A model generated the notes under the pieces. It ran no database searches and was not told where the DNA came from. It saw only the letters and a list, made by a program, of their open reading frames with translations. A stretch of 7,387 nt of DNA, taken from an uncultured Lachnospiraceae bacterium. GTDB lineage: Bacteria; Bacillota; Clostridia; Lachnospirales; Lachnospiraceae. The stretch lies in assembly GCA_947175775.1 (NCBI GenBank), contig CAMWNY010000111.1:1-7387 (forward strand). The letters are read 5' to 3'. The position numbers and the translations under genes were made by a program. Positions 1 through 6,438 of the stretch are shown here, piece after piece; within the stretch, counting starts at the first letter, position 1; every line of letters begins with the position of its first letter.

Positions 1-32
1 GGAAGAACTTCATGGCCTCTTGTATTTTCCAT
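1..32 (-). CDS. start of a minus-strand gene, cut off by the window edge
   Basis: On the minus strand an ATG at 32-30 opens a frame reading MENTRGHEVL and continues past position 1. A TTGGAGA sequence about nine bases upstream of that ATG makes a good ribosome binding site, and this is the main support for the call. No recognisable motif fits into ten residues, so no function can be given. The upstream 245 bases (33-277) are AT-rich and hold no convincing gene; any promoter for this gene should lie there, but I found no clear -35/-10 pair. It is divergent from everything else in the window. It could still be a chance ATG. Confidence 0.4.
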   Translation of the reverse strand, partial: MENTRGHEVL

Positions 33-277
33 CTTATGTATCTCCAATTGGTATTCATTATTGTATATTGAAAAAAGTATGATTAATAACACTGCCTGTT
101 AGTATACGGCATCTGTCTCATTACAATTCTATTATAAACATGATTTCTTTTTTCTACAATATCTTTTATGTTTAAGTTCCTCCATTTTTGAATGGCAGGT
201 ACTGAAAGCGAAATTTTGGGAAGATAAAAAATCCGGATTATTGGGAGTACCAAATCAGTTTTTTCCTTGATGAGGAT

Positions 278-712
278 ATGGAGCTAAAAGAAAACCAGAT
301 GGAGATGTGCCGGTTTTATCTGCGTGAAGGCTCCGCGCTGCGGGATACGTATAAAAATTTTTCCGATATGTCCACGGAATATGACACGCTGAACCTGATT
401 CATGCCGCGGTGGCAGGCGTGGGGGAACAGACGCTGCACCCCAAAATCTTGATGCAGTTTGCAAACGAACTGTCGAAAGCGGACGGGAAAGAAAACGCGG
501 ATTTTGCATTTTACTACACGGTTGAAAACAGCAGGGGAAGAATGGAACGGCGGTCCGTCCTGAATTGCCCGTGGGATAAGGGAAGATTTCCCAGTATTTT
601 AATCTCTCAGGGTTTAATTCCCCACAGCTCTGCTGCGAAACAAATTTTCTCAAATAGTAGGGGTTGTGATATACTAAAAGTATATGATTACCTACTTTTT
701 GCCAAAGAATAA
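278..712 (+). pseudogene. GC-richer remnant of an unrecognised protein, 3' end running into IS sequence
   Basis: I do not recognise this protein. The frame is open from a TGA at 203-205. The residues before the first ATG (NPDYWEYQISFFLDED) read like ordinary protein, so the 278 start may be internal and the gene 5'-truncated. A GAGG lies only two bases before this ATG, which is too close to be convincing. Residues 1 to about 87 look genuine: a soluble mixed helical sequence with G/C-ending codons, unlike the AT-rich genes that follow. From about residue 90 the sequence becomes arginine- and proline-rich and overlaps the non-coding end of an IS110-type element, so the last third is probably not native coding sequence. 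The likeliest reading is a chromosomal gene fragment broken by an insertion sequence. A short intact gene is possible but less likely. Confidence 0.35.
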
Positions 713-837
713 AGTTGATTCTTGTCCAGCAGACCAAAAGTCAGACGTATTAATTTACGGGCGGTCAACGCGAGTGCACGTTTGTGCTGATGTTTGGGAA
801 CTTCATCCAATTTCTTGTTGTAGTGGGTATATGGGGT
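688..837 (-). mobile_element. IS110-family transposase C-terminal remnant
   Basis: The minus strand encodes a tail with KKLDEVPKHQHKRALALTA followed by RKLIRLTFGLLDKNQLY and a stop at 690-688. This matches, from memory of the family, the C-terminal end of clostridial IS110/IS116/IS902 transposases (the Transposase_20 region), where a basic H-K-R-A-L-x-L-T-A-R-K-L-x-R-L-x-x-x-L-L helix ends the protein. Only about 48 residues remain of a protein that is normally about 300-430. The DEDD catalytic N-terminus and most of the serine-containing domain are gone. Homology stops near 834-837, where the toxin fragment begins on the other strand. Sequence from about 545 to 687 is probably the element's non-coding end. 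Because IS110 elements lack classical terminal inverted repeats, I cannot fix the exact boundary. The fragment cannot transpose by itself. Confidence 0.72.
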
Positions 838-1168
838 TATGTGATGGTGATAATATTGATGGAGATGGTGGTTTAGTAACGGATATAGTGTCACATTATC
901 CTCGGGATAATGGCGCGGTTGTTGGTACAGAAGAAATATTTACCTTATGGCAGGTGATAAAATCAACAGGTATGGAGGTATAGAAGGGAAATATTTTTCT
1001 CCAATAAATACACCTATAGATATGGGAGCATTATCATATGATGCGGATTTGTCTCAGGATAGGCAATTTGAAGTTGTAAAACCATTTGAGGTGGAAGCAT
1101 TAACAATTACTCCTGCTTTTGATAAAATGGTATATGAAGGTGGTAACATTAAAGCAGTTATTTTTTAG
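834..1168 (+). pseudogene. frameshifted TNT-type (NAD glycohydrolase-like) toxin tip
   Basis: Two reading frames together give a TNT domain (Pfam TNT, formerly DUF4237), the C-terminal toxin module of polymorphic toxins such as mycobacterial CpnT, which hydrolyses NAD. The first frame gives HYPRDNGAVVGTEEIFTL, matching the family opening W/Y-P-x-N-x-G with G-T-E-x-x-x-x-L. The second, from 947, gives MAGDKINRYGG, then GKYFSPINTP, then a VVKPFEVEA strand and an APxF-like TPAFDKM stretch. These match the G-x-x-I-D-R-Y-G, G-x-F-x-S-P-x-G-T-P and Y-x-V-x-K-P blocks in order. One base appears to be missing at 947/948. The domain usually closes with G-G-x-x-Q, but here it reads GGNIK, so the Gln expected at this end of the domain is absent. 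No secretion or RHS region precedes it: IS110 sequence abuts it directly. The piece is a dead tip module. Confidence 0.7.
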
Positions 1169-1176
1169 AGTATAAT
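1149..1176 (+). promoter_or_regulatory. possible promoter for the candidate immunity gene
   Basis: A perfect TATAAT at 1171-1176 lies about 75 bases before the ATG at 1251. The best -35 match is TTAAAG at 1149-1154 with a 16-base spacer, which is weak. A promoter overlapping the 3' end of the toxin fragment would let the immunity gene be expressed without its toxin. In AT-rich DNA a single TATAAT is not strong evidence. Confidence 0.3.
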
Positions 1177-1250
1177 TTTATGGACTGGCAGGGTGATGAG
1201 GTATTATATTGATAAATAATAAATATAGAATTTTGAGAAAGGAGAGAAAC

Positions 1251-1841
1251 ATGAGGCAATATTATGTAAATGGAATAGTGGTACAAAGAAAAAGAGATGA
1301 AAAATACCAAGGCATAGATAGCGGAATTAATGGTGATGCGTGGTATCTCAATTATAGATATGAAAAAGACAATGAGCTGGTAAGTGGTTATGATAAATAT
1401 GTTGATATTTCTGAGGGAAGTTTTGAAATTATTGAGGCATGCACTAATAATCAATTCATTAAAAAATATATAATATGTTCAAAAGAATTAAATGTGGATA
1501 TAAGATTGGTTTTATGTGTAACGACTCTTGATTTTCCGCTGTACAATGCAAGTAATCTTGAACTGGAATTTTTAGGCTATGATTATGCATATCCGGGTGG
1601 TGTTTATTATTCTACTATATATAATGACATAATTGATGACAGGATAAAAGAATTGCGCGATATTAAATTAAATAAAAATGGACTTTTTGATTCGGAAGAG
1701 GAACTGGAAGCATTTATTCAGAAAAGAGAGGATTTAAAAAAAGTGTATAAAAAGGGAATGTTTGAATCGGGTGTATTCGTAAAATATAAGCTGTATGAAA
1801 TTGATATTGAAAGCTTTTTAAACAATTGTTGTGATGATTGA
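1251..1841 (+). CDS. candidate immunity protein next to the TNT toxin remnant (196 aa)
   Basis: The start is the ATG at 1251, preceded by AAGGAGAG at about five bases. A TTG at 1209 is in frame but has no such site. The product is an acidic, soluble 196-residue protein with no signal peptide and no membrane segment. I cannot name a family with certainty. Visible features are an N-terminal beta-rich half, a LGYDYAYPGGVYYST block near residues 108-122, an N-K-N-G-L-F-D-S-E-E-E-L-E-A-F stretch near 141-155 and a helical, lysine-rich tail. Size, acidity, Y/D richness and position 82 bases behind a TNT tip are what one expects of a polymorphic-toxin immunity protein, which would bind and block the NAD glycohydrolase in the cytoplasm. 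That role is inferred from the neighbourhood only. Unlike the toxin, the frame is intact, so it may be kept as protection against toxins from relatives. Confidence 0.62.
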   Translation: MRQYYVNGIVVQRKRDEKYQGIDSGINGDAWYLNYRYEKDNELVSGYDKYVDISEGSFEIIEACTNNQFIKKYIICSKELNVDIRLVLCVTTLDFPLYNASNLELEFLGYDYAYPGGVYYSTIYNDIIDDRIKELRDIKLNKNGLFDSEEELEAFIQKREDLKKVYKKGMFESGVFVKYKLYEIDIESFLNNCCDD

Positions 1842-1899
1842 ATTATGAACCTGGAAAGAATAAGGACTTTAGCAAAATAAAAAATGGGGGACAGGTGCT

Positions 1900-2412
1900 T
1901 TGAATAATCATTCTGATAAAAAAATGTATTTGTTATATCATGAGTATAAGTACGGTGAGGACAACGAATGCAGGGAGATTAAACTTTTAGGTATCTACAG
2001 TTCTGAACAGGAAGCCTCAAAAGCAATAGAACGGTATTATAAGCTGGCAGGTTTTAAAAAATATTCTAAGGAGTGTTTTATAGTTGATGAATATATTGTG
2101 GGCGTAGATACCAACTGGAAGGAGGGATTTGTAAATTCAGTTTGTTTAGATTGGAATTTTGAAATATTGACCAGTTGCTTTAATGAGTGGCTTGGGAATA
2201 ATAAAAGTCATGACGAATTATGGAAGGATGAAGGATACTATAGTGTCCTTTGCAATGTTTATAAAGTGGTATATAAAATCAAAGACGTAAAGGAACTTGC
2301 AGAATATATCCAACAGGTTTGGGTTAAACGGCTTAATGATAGGAGTAAAGGGTTTGATGATTATATAGAAATAGCAGAAATAATAATATCAAAAGAATTT
2401 TATGACTTTTAA
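1900..2412 (+). CDS. DUF7336-like protein, first tandem copy (170 aa), TTG start
   Basis: The start is a TTG at 1900 behind a GGGGG run (1886-1890) at nine bases. The TTG lines up with the ATG of the second copy, since both continue as x-N-x-S-D-K-K-M-Y-L-L-Y-H. Residues about 9-78 (MYLLYHEY, then IKLLGIYSSEQEASKAIER, LAGF, and a closing W-K-E-G-F) fit the small DUF7336 domain as I know it: Y-x-L-x-H, K-L-I-G-x-Y-S-S-x-x-x-A-x-x-A-I, P/A-G-F and W-x-x-G-F. Residues about 85-170 form an extra helical half with FDDYIEIAE near the end, unrecognised. There is no signal peptide or membrane segment. A cytoplasmic immunity-type role is inferred from the toxin remnants around it. It starts 58 bases after the previous gene and may share its transcript; the weak start codon suggests modest expression. 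Confidence 0.7.
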   Translation: MNNHSDKKMYLLYHEYKYGEDNECREIKLLGIYSSEQEASKAIERYYKLAGFKKYSKECFIVDEYIVGVDTNWKEGFVNSVCLDWNFEILTSCFNEWLGNNKSHDELWKDEGYYSVLCNVYKVVYKIKDVKELAEYIQQVWVKRLNDRSKGFDDYIEIAEIIISKEFYDF

Positions 2413-2448
2413 GATTGATGTTCACTTGTCTTTGCAAAGCAATGTTCT

Positions 2449-2517
2449 TACTATGACACGGAGACGGTCTTATAATATTTGAACTTGAGGTATTATGACT
2501 CACAAACGGTTTACAGG
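2449..2517 (+). pseudogene. scrap of RHS-repeat coding sequence
   Basis: Reading from 2449 gives YYDTETVL, a TAA stop at 2473-2475, then YLNLRYYDSQT. Two closely spaced Y-Y-D-x-x-T units joined by Y-L-N-x-R are characteristic of the last RHS/YD repeats before the toxin junction, usually seen as YYDTETGLYYLNSRYYDP. The stop and the G-to-V changes (loss of a G in each T-G pair) show decay. The scrap lies in the 152-base gap between the two DUF7336-like genes and overlaps no other gene. In RHS and WapA-type loci, partial core repeats precede displaced toxin tips and serve as recombination sites, so this is probably the last trace of a lost tip. The match is short and by eye. Confidence 0.55.
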
Positions 2518-2564
2518 CGGAAAAAATATGTGATGATAGTATTTTTAAGAAAGAGTAGAGGGAT

Positions 2565-3080
2565 ATGGATAATAATTCGGATAAAAAAATGTATTTGCTG
2601 TATCATATATATGAGTATGGTGAGGACAGAGATGAAGAGATTAAGCTCTTGGGTATCTACAGTTCTGAACAGGAAGCCTCAAAAGCAATGGAACGGTACT
2701 ATAAGTTAGCGGGTTTTAAAGAATATCCTAAAGAATTTTTTATAATTGATGATTATGTTGTAAATGAAGATACCCATTGGAAAGGGGGATTTGTTAATAC
2801 TGCAGATTTAGATCAGGATTTCGAAATATTGACTGACCACTTTAATAAATGGTTGGGCATTGATAAAAGTTCCTGTGAATCATGGGAGGATAATGAATAT
2901 TATAATGCACTGTGCAATATCAATGAGGTAATGTATAAAGTCAGAGATATAAGGGAACTTGCGGAACATATTCAGAAGGCTTGGAGTATATGGATTGGTG
3001 ATAATAGCAAAAGTTTTGATGATTATATAGAAATAGCAGGCAATGTAATATCGGAACGGTTTTATGATAAGTATTATTAA
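2565..3080 (+). CDS. DUF7336-like protein, second tandem copy (171 aa)
   Basis: The ATG at 2565 is the only possible start, because an in-frame TAG lies at 2556-2558. The nearest purine-rich site, GAGGG, ends two bases before it, which is unusually close and may limit translation. The product aligns end to end with the gene at 1900, with roughly 60-65% identical residues by hand count and one single-residue gap near residue 24. The stretch KLLGIYSSEQEASKA is identical. The first half is the DUF7336-like domain (MYLLYH, GIYSS, LAGF, W-K-G-G-F); the second half again ends FDDYIEIA and is unrecognised. Conservation is highest in the first half and in FDDYIEIA, while the middle (residues about 95-125) has diverged. 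The pair arose by tandem duplication. Diverging partner specificity, as in immunity arrays, is a plausible reason for keeping both, but this is inference. Confidence 0.7.
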   Translation: MDNNSDKKMYLLYHIYEYGEDRDEEIKLLGIYSSEQEASKAMERYYKLAGFKEYPKEFFIIDDYVVNEDTHWKGGFVNTADLDQDFEILTDHFNKWLGIDKSSCESWEDNEYYNALCNINEVMYKVRDIRELAEHIQKAWSIWIGDNSKSFDDYIEIAGNVISERFYDKYY

Positions 3081-3177
3081 TTTTCATTCAACTTTGAAGA
3101 AGAAAACTACTTTCAAAAGTTAAAGAAAATGCATTGTATCATATAGAAAACGAGTCTGAGAGGTATTATATACCTTA

Positions 3178-3312
3178 AAGGATTAGGGTGTCAAAAGGTC
3201 TGAATTTCCCTTGCAGGCTAATTTTCCCAATCTTGCACCACAATATCTTGAGGCGCAATCTTTTAAAAATTATCTCTGCAATGAAAATGGACCTTTTGAC
3301 ACCCTAATCCTT
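3178..3312. repeat. perfect 23-bp inverted repeat, 89-base spacer
   Basis: The left arm at 3178-3200 begins AAGGATTAGGGTGTC and ends AAAAGGTC. The right arm at 3290-3312 is its exact reverse complement. Two more pairs (3175-3176 with 3314-3315) follow after one mismatch. The right arm is inside the DUF4279-like reading frame, where it encodes G-P-F-D-T-L-I-L. The left arm sits in the non-coding gap before it. The arms are of mixed composition rather than simple AT sequence, so chance is unlikely. It could be an inverted short duplication made when the fragment was truncated, or a hairpin-forming regulatory site. Confidence 0.85.
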
Positions 3313-3462
3313 AAATTAAATAGTTATAAGATAAAAGCGGATTTCTTAGTTGTTATTCATGCTGAGATTGGAGACGGACCGGAAATAAATCTAACAACAG
3401 ATATTATTAAGTTTGCCGCAGAAATTAAAGCGGAGATAGGTTTTGATGTTTATTTCTATTAA
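3211..3462 (+). pseudogene. truncated DUF4279-like protein fragment (about 83-91 residues)
   Basis: The frame is open from a TAG at 3184-3186 to the stop at 3460-3462. The only candidate start near the front is a TTG at 3211, which has no good ribosome binding site. The C-terminal 60 residues read as a hydrophobic strand (FLVVIHAEIG), a D-G-P-E-I-N-L turn, a helix (DIIKFAAEIKAEIG) and a final FDVYFY. This resembles the C-terminal half of DUF4279, a small family of about 130-150 residues often found near polymorphic toxins, where a similar strand-helix order ends in a D-I/V-Y motif. The expected N-terminal half, with its glycine/tryptophan-rich turn, is absent. The left arm of the 23-bp inverted repeat lies where it should be. 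I read this as a 5'-truncated immunity-type gene, probably not expressed. The family call is moderate. The 148 bases that follow hold only a 29-codon frame at 3489-3578, without support. Confidence 0.45.
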
Positions 3463-3610
3463 TGAAGGAAATATCAAACTGATGAAAAATGTCTGTTAAT
3501 TATAAAGAATTACCCCAAAAGCTGAAGAAATATTTGAATTTAATAAGAGTCATGCCTGAAAAAGTATTAGATGAATAGAAACGAACACACAGAAAGGTAA
3601 ATTTGAAGAT

Positions 3611-4495
3611 ATGAAAAAGCTGCACTCGCTTGCCTTGGAACAAAAAGAGAATGCAAAACATGGGGAAGCTTCGTTTCCCGTACGCAAATATATAACACGG
3701 CTGACACCTGATGCTCCTGCGGTTATGCTTCACTGGCATGAGGAGGCGGAACTGACGCTGATTACGGAAGGGGACTGTGTCTACCAAATTGATTTGACGG
3801 ATTATGCAGTGCAAAAAGATGACATTTTATTTGTACCTCCATTGCTGCTGCATTCCATTTCCCGTAGTGAGAGCAAGGAGATTTGTTCGGAAACATATGT
3901 ATTCCATATGAATTTTCTTGGCGGAAATTCCACGGATATTTGTTCGACGCGCTATTTGATGCCGATTTTAAATCAGGAAATTTCCATGCCGTGTGTGATT
4001 ACGCCGAAGCATCCCGCATATACTTCTATGCGGAAGATATTCGGCCAGATTACGTCAGTGTATGATGAAGAGCCCATCGGATATGAGCTTGCGGTAAAAT
4101 CCCTTTTTCTGCAGGCAGTTTTTTTATTGCTGCAATACCGCAGTGAGAGTGCTTCGGAGGACACGCGTGTTTCTTCCGATAAGCTTAAACAGGTGCTTGA
4201 TTATATTGAGCAGCATTATGCAGATGCAATTTCCGTTTCTGATTTGGCACGGGTCTGTTATTTCAGCGATTATCATTTTATGCGTTTTTTCAAGAAACAT
4301 ATGAGTATGACATGCGTGGAGTATATCAATAATTTTCGTTTGGAAAAGGCAGTAGAGCTGTTTGAGAAAGGAAATATGTCAATTTTGGAGGTTTCTTTGT
4401 CCGTAGGTTTTCGGAACCTTTCTTATTTTCATAGGACATTTAAGAAAAAATATCACATGACGCCGCATTCTTTTATGCACGAATTAAACAGATAA
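3611..4495 (+). CDS. AraC-family transcriptional regulator with N-terminal cupin (294 aa)
   Basis: This is a complete cytoplasmic transcription factor. Residues about 20-110 form an AraC-type cupin ligand domain with a HWHEEAELTLITEG block near 42-55 and the strand DILFVPPLLLHSI. Residues 192-294 are a full AraC/XylS DNA-binding domain with two helix-turn-helix units. The first is ISVSDLARVCYFSDYHFMRF (from about 207) and the second runs from SILEVSLSVGF (from about 257) through the signature F-H-R-T-F-K-K-K-Y and M-T-P. Length and order are typical for clostridial sugar- or metabolite-responsive members. The ATG at 3611 follows GAAG at only two bases and AGAAAGG at thirteen, so translation may be weak; no better start exists. 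It lies 145 bases before the chemoreceptor on the same strand and may control it through the repeated motif in that gap. The ligand cannot be told from the sequence. Confidence 0.93.
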   Translation: MKKLHSLALEQKENAKHGEASFPVRKYITRLTPDAPAVMLHWHEEAELTLITEGDCVYQIDLTDYAVQKDDILFVPPLLLHSISRSESKEICSETYVFHMNFLGGNSTDICSTRYLMPILNQEISMPCVITPKHPAYTSMRKIFGQITSVYDEEPIGYELAVKSLFLQAVFLLLQYRSESASEDTRVSSDKLKQVLDYIEQHYADAISVSDLARVCYFSDYHFMRFFKKHMSMTCVEYINNFRLEKAVELFEKGNMSILEVSLSVGFRNLSYFHRTFKKKYHMTPHSFMHELNR

Positions 4496-4523
4496 GAATT
4501 TTCTGACAATTTTAGAAATAATA

Positions 4524-4552
4524 TTGAAAAAGTATGCCATTTCCTGTACAAT
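4524..4552 (+). promoter_or_regulatory. SigA-type promoter, distal, for the chemoreceptor gene
   Basis: TTGAAA at 4524-4529 and TACAAT at 4547-4552 are separated by exactly 17 bases. Each hexamer differs from consensus at one position or two at most. It faces the chemoreceptor, whose ATG is about 90 bases downstream, and no other gene lies between. Confidence 0.65.
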
Positions 4553-4580
4553 ATAGATAACTAATGAAAACATTTCCTGT
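4538..4580 (+). repeat. 10-bp direct repeat, possible regulator binding sites
   Basis: CATTTCCTGT occurs at 4538-4547 and again at 4571-4580, 33 bases apart, close to three helical turns, so both copies face the same side of the DNA. The first lies in the spacer of the distal promoter and touches its -10. The second lies in the -35 area of the proximal promoter. AraC-family proteins commonly bind spaced direct repeats, and one is encoded immediately upstream. A link is inferred, not shown. Confidence 0.4.
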
Positions 4581-4593
4581 TTTATGACGGTTT

Positions 4594-4602
4594 TGATATA
4601 AT
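4594..4602 (+). promoter_or_regulatory. extended -10 promoter, proximal, for the chemoreceptor gene
   Basis: TGATATAAT at 4594-4602 is a perfect extended -10 (TGN followed by TATAAT). The -35 region at the right distance (around 4573-4579) is poor and is occupied by the second CATTTCCTGT copy, which suits a promoter that needs an activator. The resulting leader to the ATG at 4641 is about 30 bases and includes the ribosome binding site AAGGAG. Confidence 0.5.
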
Positions 4603-4640
4603 CCACGTAAAAGAGGAGTACTGGGGGAAGGAGAATTAAT

Positions 4641-6317
4641 ATGAAAAAGACGATAAGTCAATCTTTAATGACATCAATTTTAAACGGCATTTCGATATTG
4701 TCGTTAATTTTTTTGGTGACTTCATTATTTTCTTACGGAAGCATGAGCAGCCAGCTCAGTAATGCAAATGAGGAGCGGTTTAACCTTACTTATAATGCAA
4801 ACCGTTTTATGGACGGTTCCGCATATCTGACAAATGAGGTGCGTGCGTTTGCGGCGACAGGAATGCAGGAGCACTATGACAATTACTGGAATGAAGTCAA
4901 TAATCTTCAAAACCGCGACAAGGGTGTTGCCGCAATGCAGGAGATTGGCATTACATCTGAGGAACAGAAGATGATTGACGATATGTATGCGCTTTCCAAT
5001 CAGCTGGTTCCGCTTGAAGACGAGGCAATGAAAAATGTGCTGGAAGGAAAACGCGCGGCGGCAATCGAATATGTATACGGAGATGAATATAACGATTCCA
5101 TCACAAAAATCAATGCCCTAAAAGAGCAGTTTTTGGCAGATTTGAATACACGGACCTTGGAGAAAGTGGACGGTTTGGTTCGGAGAACAAATGAGCTCAG
5201 AGTAGAAATGATTGTTGCTTTGGTGATTGTCGGTTTGATGCAGTTGTGCAATATGCTGTTTATTCAGATAAAGGTTTTGCGTCCGGTGAGAGCAGTAAAA
5301 AATCAGATGATGGAGATTTCACGCGGAAATCTTTCAGCACGGTTTGACTTGTCTTCAGATACTTCGGAAATCGGAAGACTTGTCGACTCGATTCATGAAA
5401 CGAAGCGTGAGCTGAAAAAGTATATCAGTGATATTGACGCAAAGCTGTCACAGATGGCACAGGGAAATATGGACCTGAAAATCGACAACGATTACCGTGG
5501 AGAATTCCTTCCGATACAGACCGCAATGGGGCAGATACTGGATGCGTTAAACGGTGCGCTTTCTAAGATTAACGCTACTTCTGAACAGGTATCTGAGGAA
5601 TCTGACAGAGTAGCGGCAGGTGCGCAGAGTCTTTCAAGCGGTACCGTACAGCAGGCGGCGGCTGTTGAAGAGCTTTCCGCAAGCATTCAGGAAATCTCCA
5701 AGGGTGTTAACAGTACATCCGCAGATGCAGAGGATGCCCGCAAAGCTTCGATGGGAGCAATGACACACCTGATGATTTGCAACGAAAAGATGGAGGCGCT
5801 GAAAGCGGCAATTAATGATATTTCGACATCATCGCGTCAGATTGGCGGCATTACCAAGACGATTGAGGATATTTCGTTCCAAACAAACATCCTTGCGCTG
5901 AATGCGTCAGTGGAAGCGGCACGCGCAGGCGAGGCAGGAAAGGGCTTTGCGGTCGTGGCAGATGAAGTGCAGAGTTTGGCGAACAAGAGTTCAGAGTCGG
6001 CAAAGAATATTGCGGAATTGATTGAAAATTCGATTAAGCAGGTGCAAAGCGGGGCTTCTTTATCTGTTGATACAATGGAGGCACTGACACATGTAATTGC
6101 AGGCGGACAGCAGTCAACGGAAATGGTTGAGCGGATTGCAGAATCGGCAATGCAGCAGGCGCAGTCTTTGGAACAGGTGACGGAAGGAATGCGTCAGATT
6201 TCCGACGTGGTGCAGACCAATGCGGCAACAGCACAGGAATCAGCGGCTTCAGCAGAGGAGCTGCAAAACCGTGCAAAGGATTTGAAGGCTTCCGTTCAGA
6301 AGTTCCGGCTGCGATAG
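4641..6317 (+). CDS. methyl-accepting chemotaxis protein, two-TM type (558 aa)
   Basis: This is a transmembrane chemoreceptor that signals to the CheA/CheW complex. The ATG at 4641 follows GGGGAAGGAGA at a normal spacing. Residues 8-31 form the first membrane helix. Residues 32-188 are an extracytoplasmic, all-helical sensor of four-helix-bundle type with an R-x-F-A-A-T-G stretch near 68-74. Residues 189-210 are the second membrane helix. A HAMP linker follows from about 211 (L-R-P-V, then G-N-L-S-A-R-F), then a second HAMP-like unit near 268-305 ([15 protein letters not shown]). The signalling hairpin runs from about 310 to 558, with the conserved tip at 408-440: [20 protein letters not shown] then [11 protein letters not shown]. 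Glutamine/glutamate pairs near 337-345 and 531-540 are likely methylation sites. The protein ends in SVQKFRLR without a CheR-docking pentapeptide. The frame is intact. It is probably a separate transcript from the AraC gene; the ligand is unknown. Confidence 0.96.
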   Translation: MKKTISQSLMTSILNGISILSLIFLVTSLFSYGSMSSQLSNANEERFNLTYNANRFMDGSAYLTNEVRAFAATGMQEHYDNYWNEVNNLQNRDKGVAAMQEIGITSEEQKMIDDMYALSNQLVPLEDEAMKNVLEGKRAAAIEYVYGDEYNDSITKINALKEQFLADLNTRTLEKVDGLVRRTNELRVEMIVALVIVGLMQLCNMLFIQIKVLRPVRAVKNQMMEISRGNLSARFDLSSDTSEIGRLVDSIHETKRELKKYISDIDAKLSQMAQGNMDLKIDNDYRGEFLPIQTAMGQILDALNGALSKINATSEQVSEESDRVAAGAQSLSSGTVQQAAAVEELSASIQEISKGVNSTSADAEDARKASMGAMTHLMICNEKMEALKAAINDISTSSRQIGGITKTIEDISFQTNILALNASVEAARAGEAGKGFAVVADEVQSLANKSSESAKNIAELIENSIKQVQSGASLSVDTMEALTHVIAGGQQSTEMVERIAESAMQQAQSLEQVTEGMRQISDVVQTNAATAQESAASAEELQNRAKDLKASVQKFRLR

Positions 6318-6438
6318 TGTTACTGTTTACTTCGTTCCAGCAACTCGATAGTACATAACAGGACAATTCATGGTTTAAAAGACTTGCATTTGGCATAATG
6401 TTGTATCTAAGAGCTTTAATATGAATTAAATATTTGGA

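Noticed and set aside
255..737. 160-residue minus-strand frame
   Set aside because: It has no ribosome binding site, an arginine/proline/serine-rich shadow composition, and overlaps the more plausible plus-strand frame and the IS end.
684..983. 99-residue plus-strand frame as one gene
   Set aside because: It is a chimera: the first half is antisense to the IS110 transposase tail and the second half is the front of the frameshifted TNT domain.
2479..2709. 76-residue plus-strand frame
   Set aside because: Its first residues are the RHS scrap and the rest is an out-of-frame shadow of the second DUF7336-like gene.
3489..3578. 29-codon frame (begins MSVNYKELPQKLKKYL)
   Set aside because: It has no ribosome binding site at a usable distance and no recognisable motif. 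It may be another gene scrap but cannot be supported.
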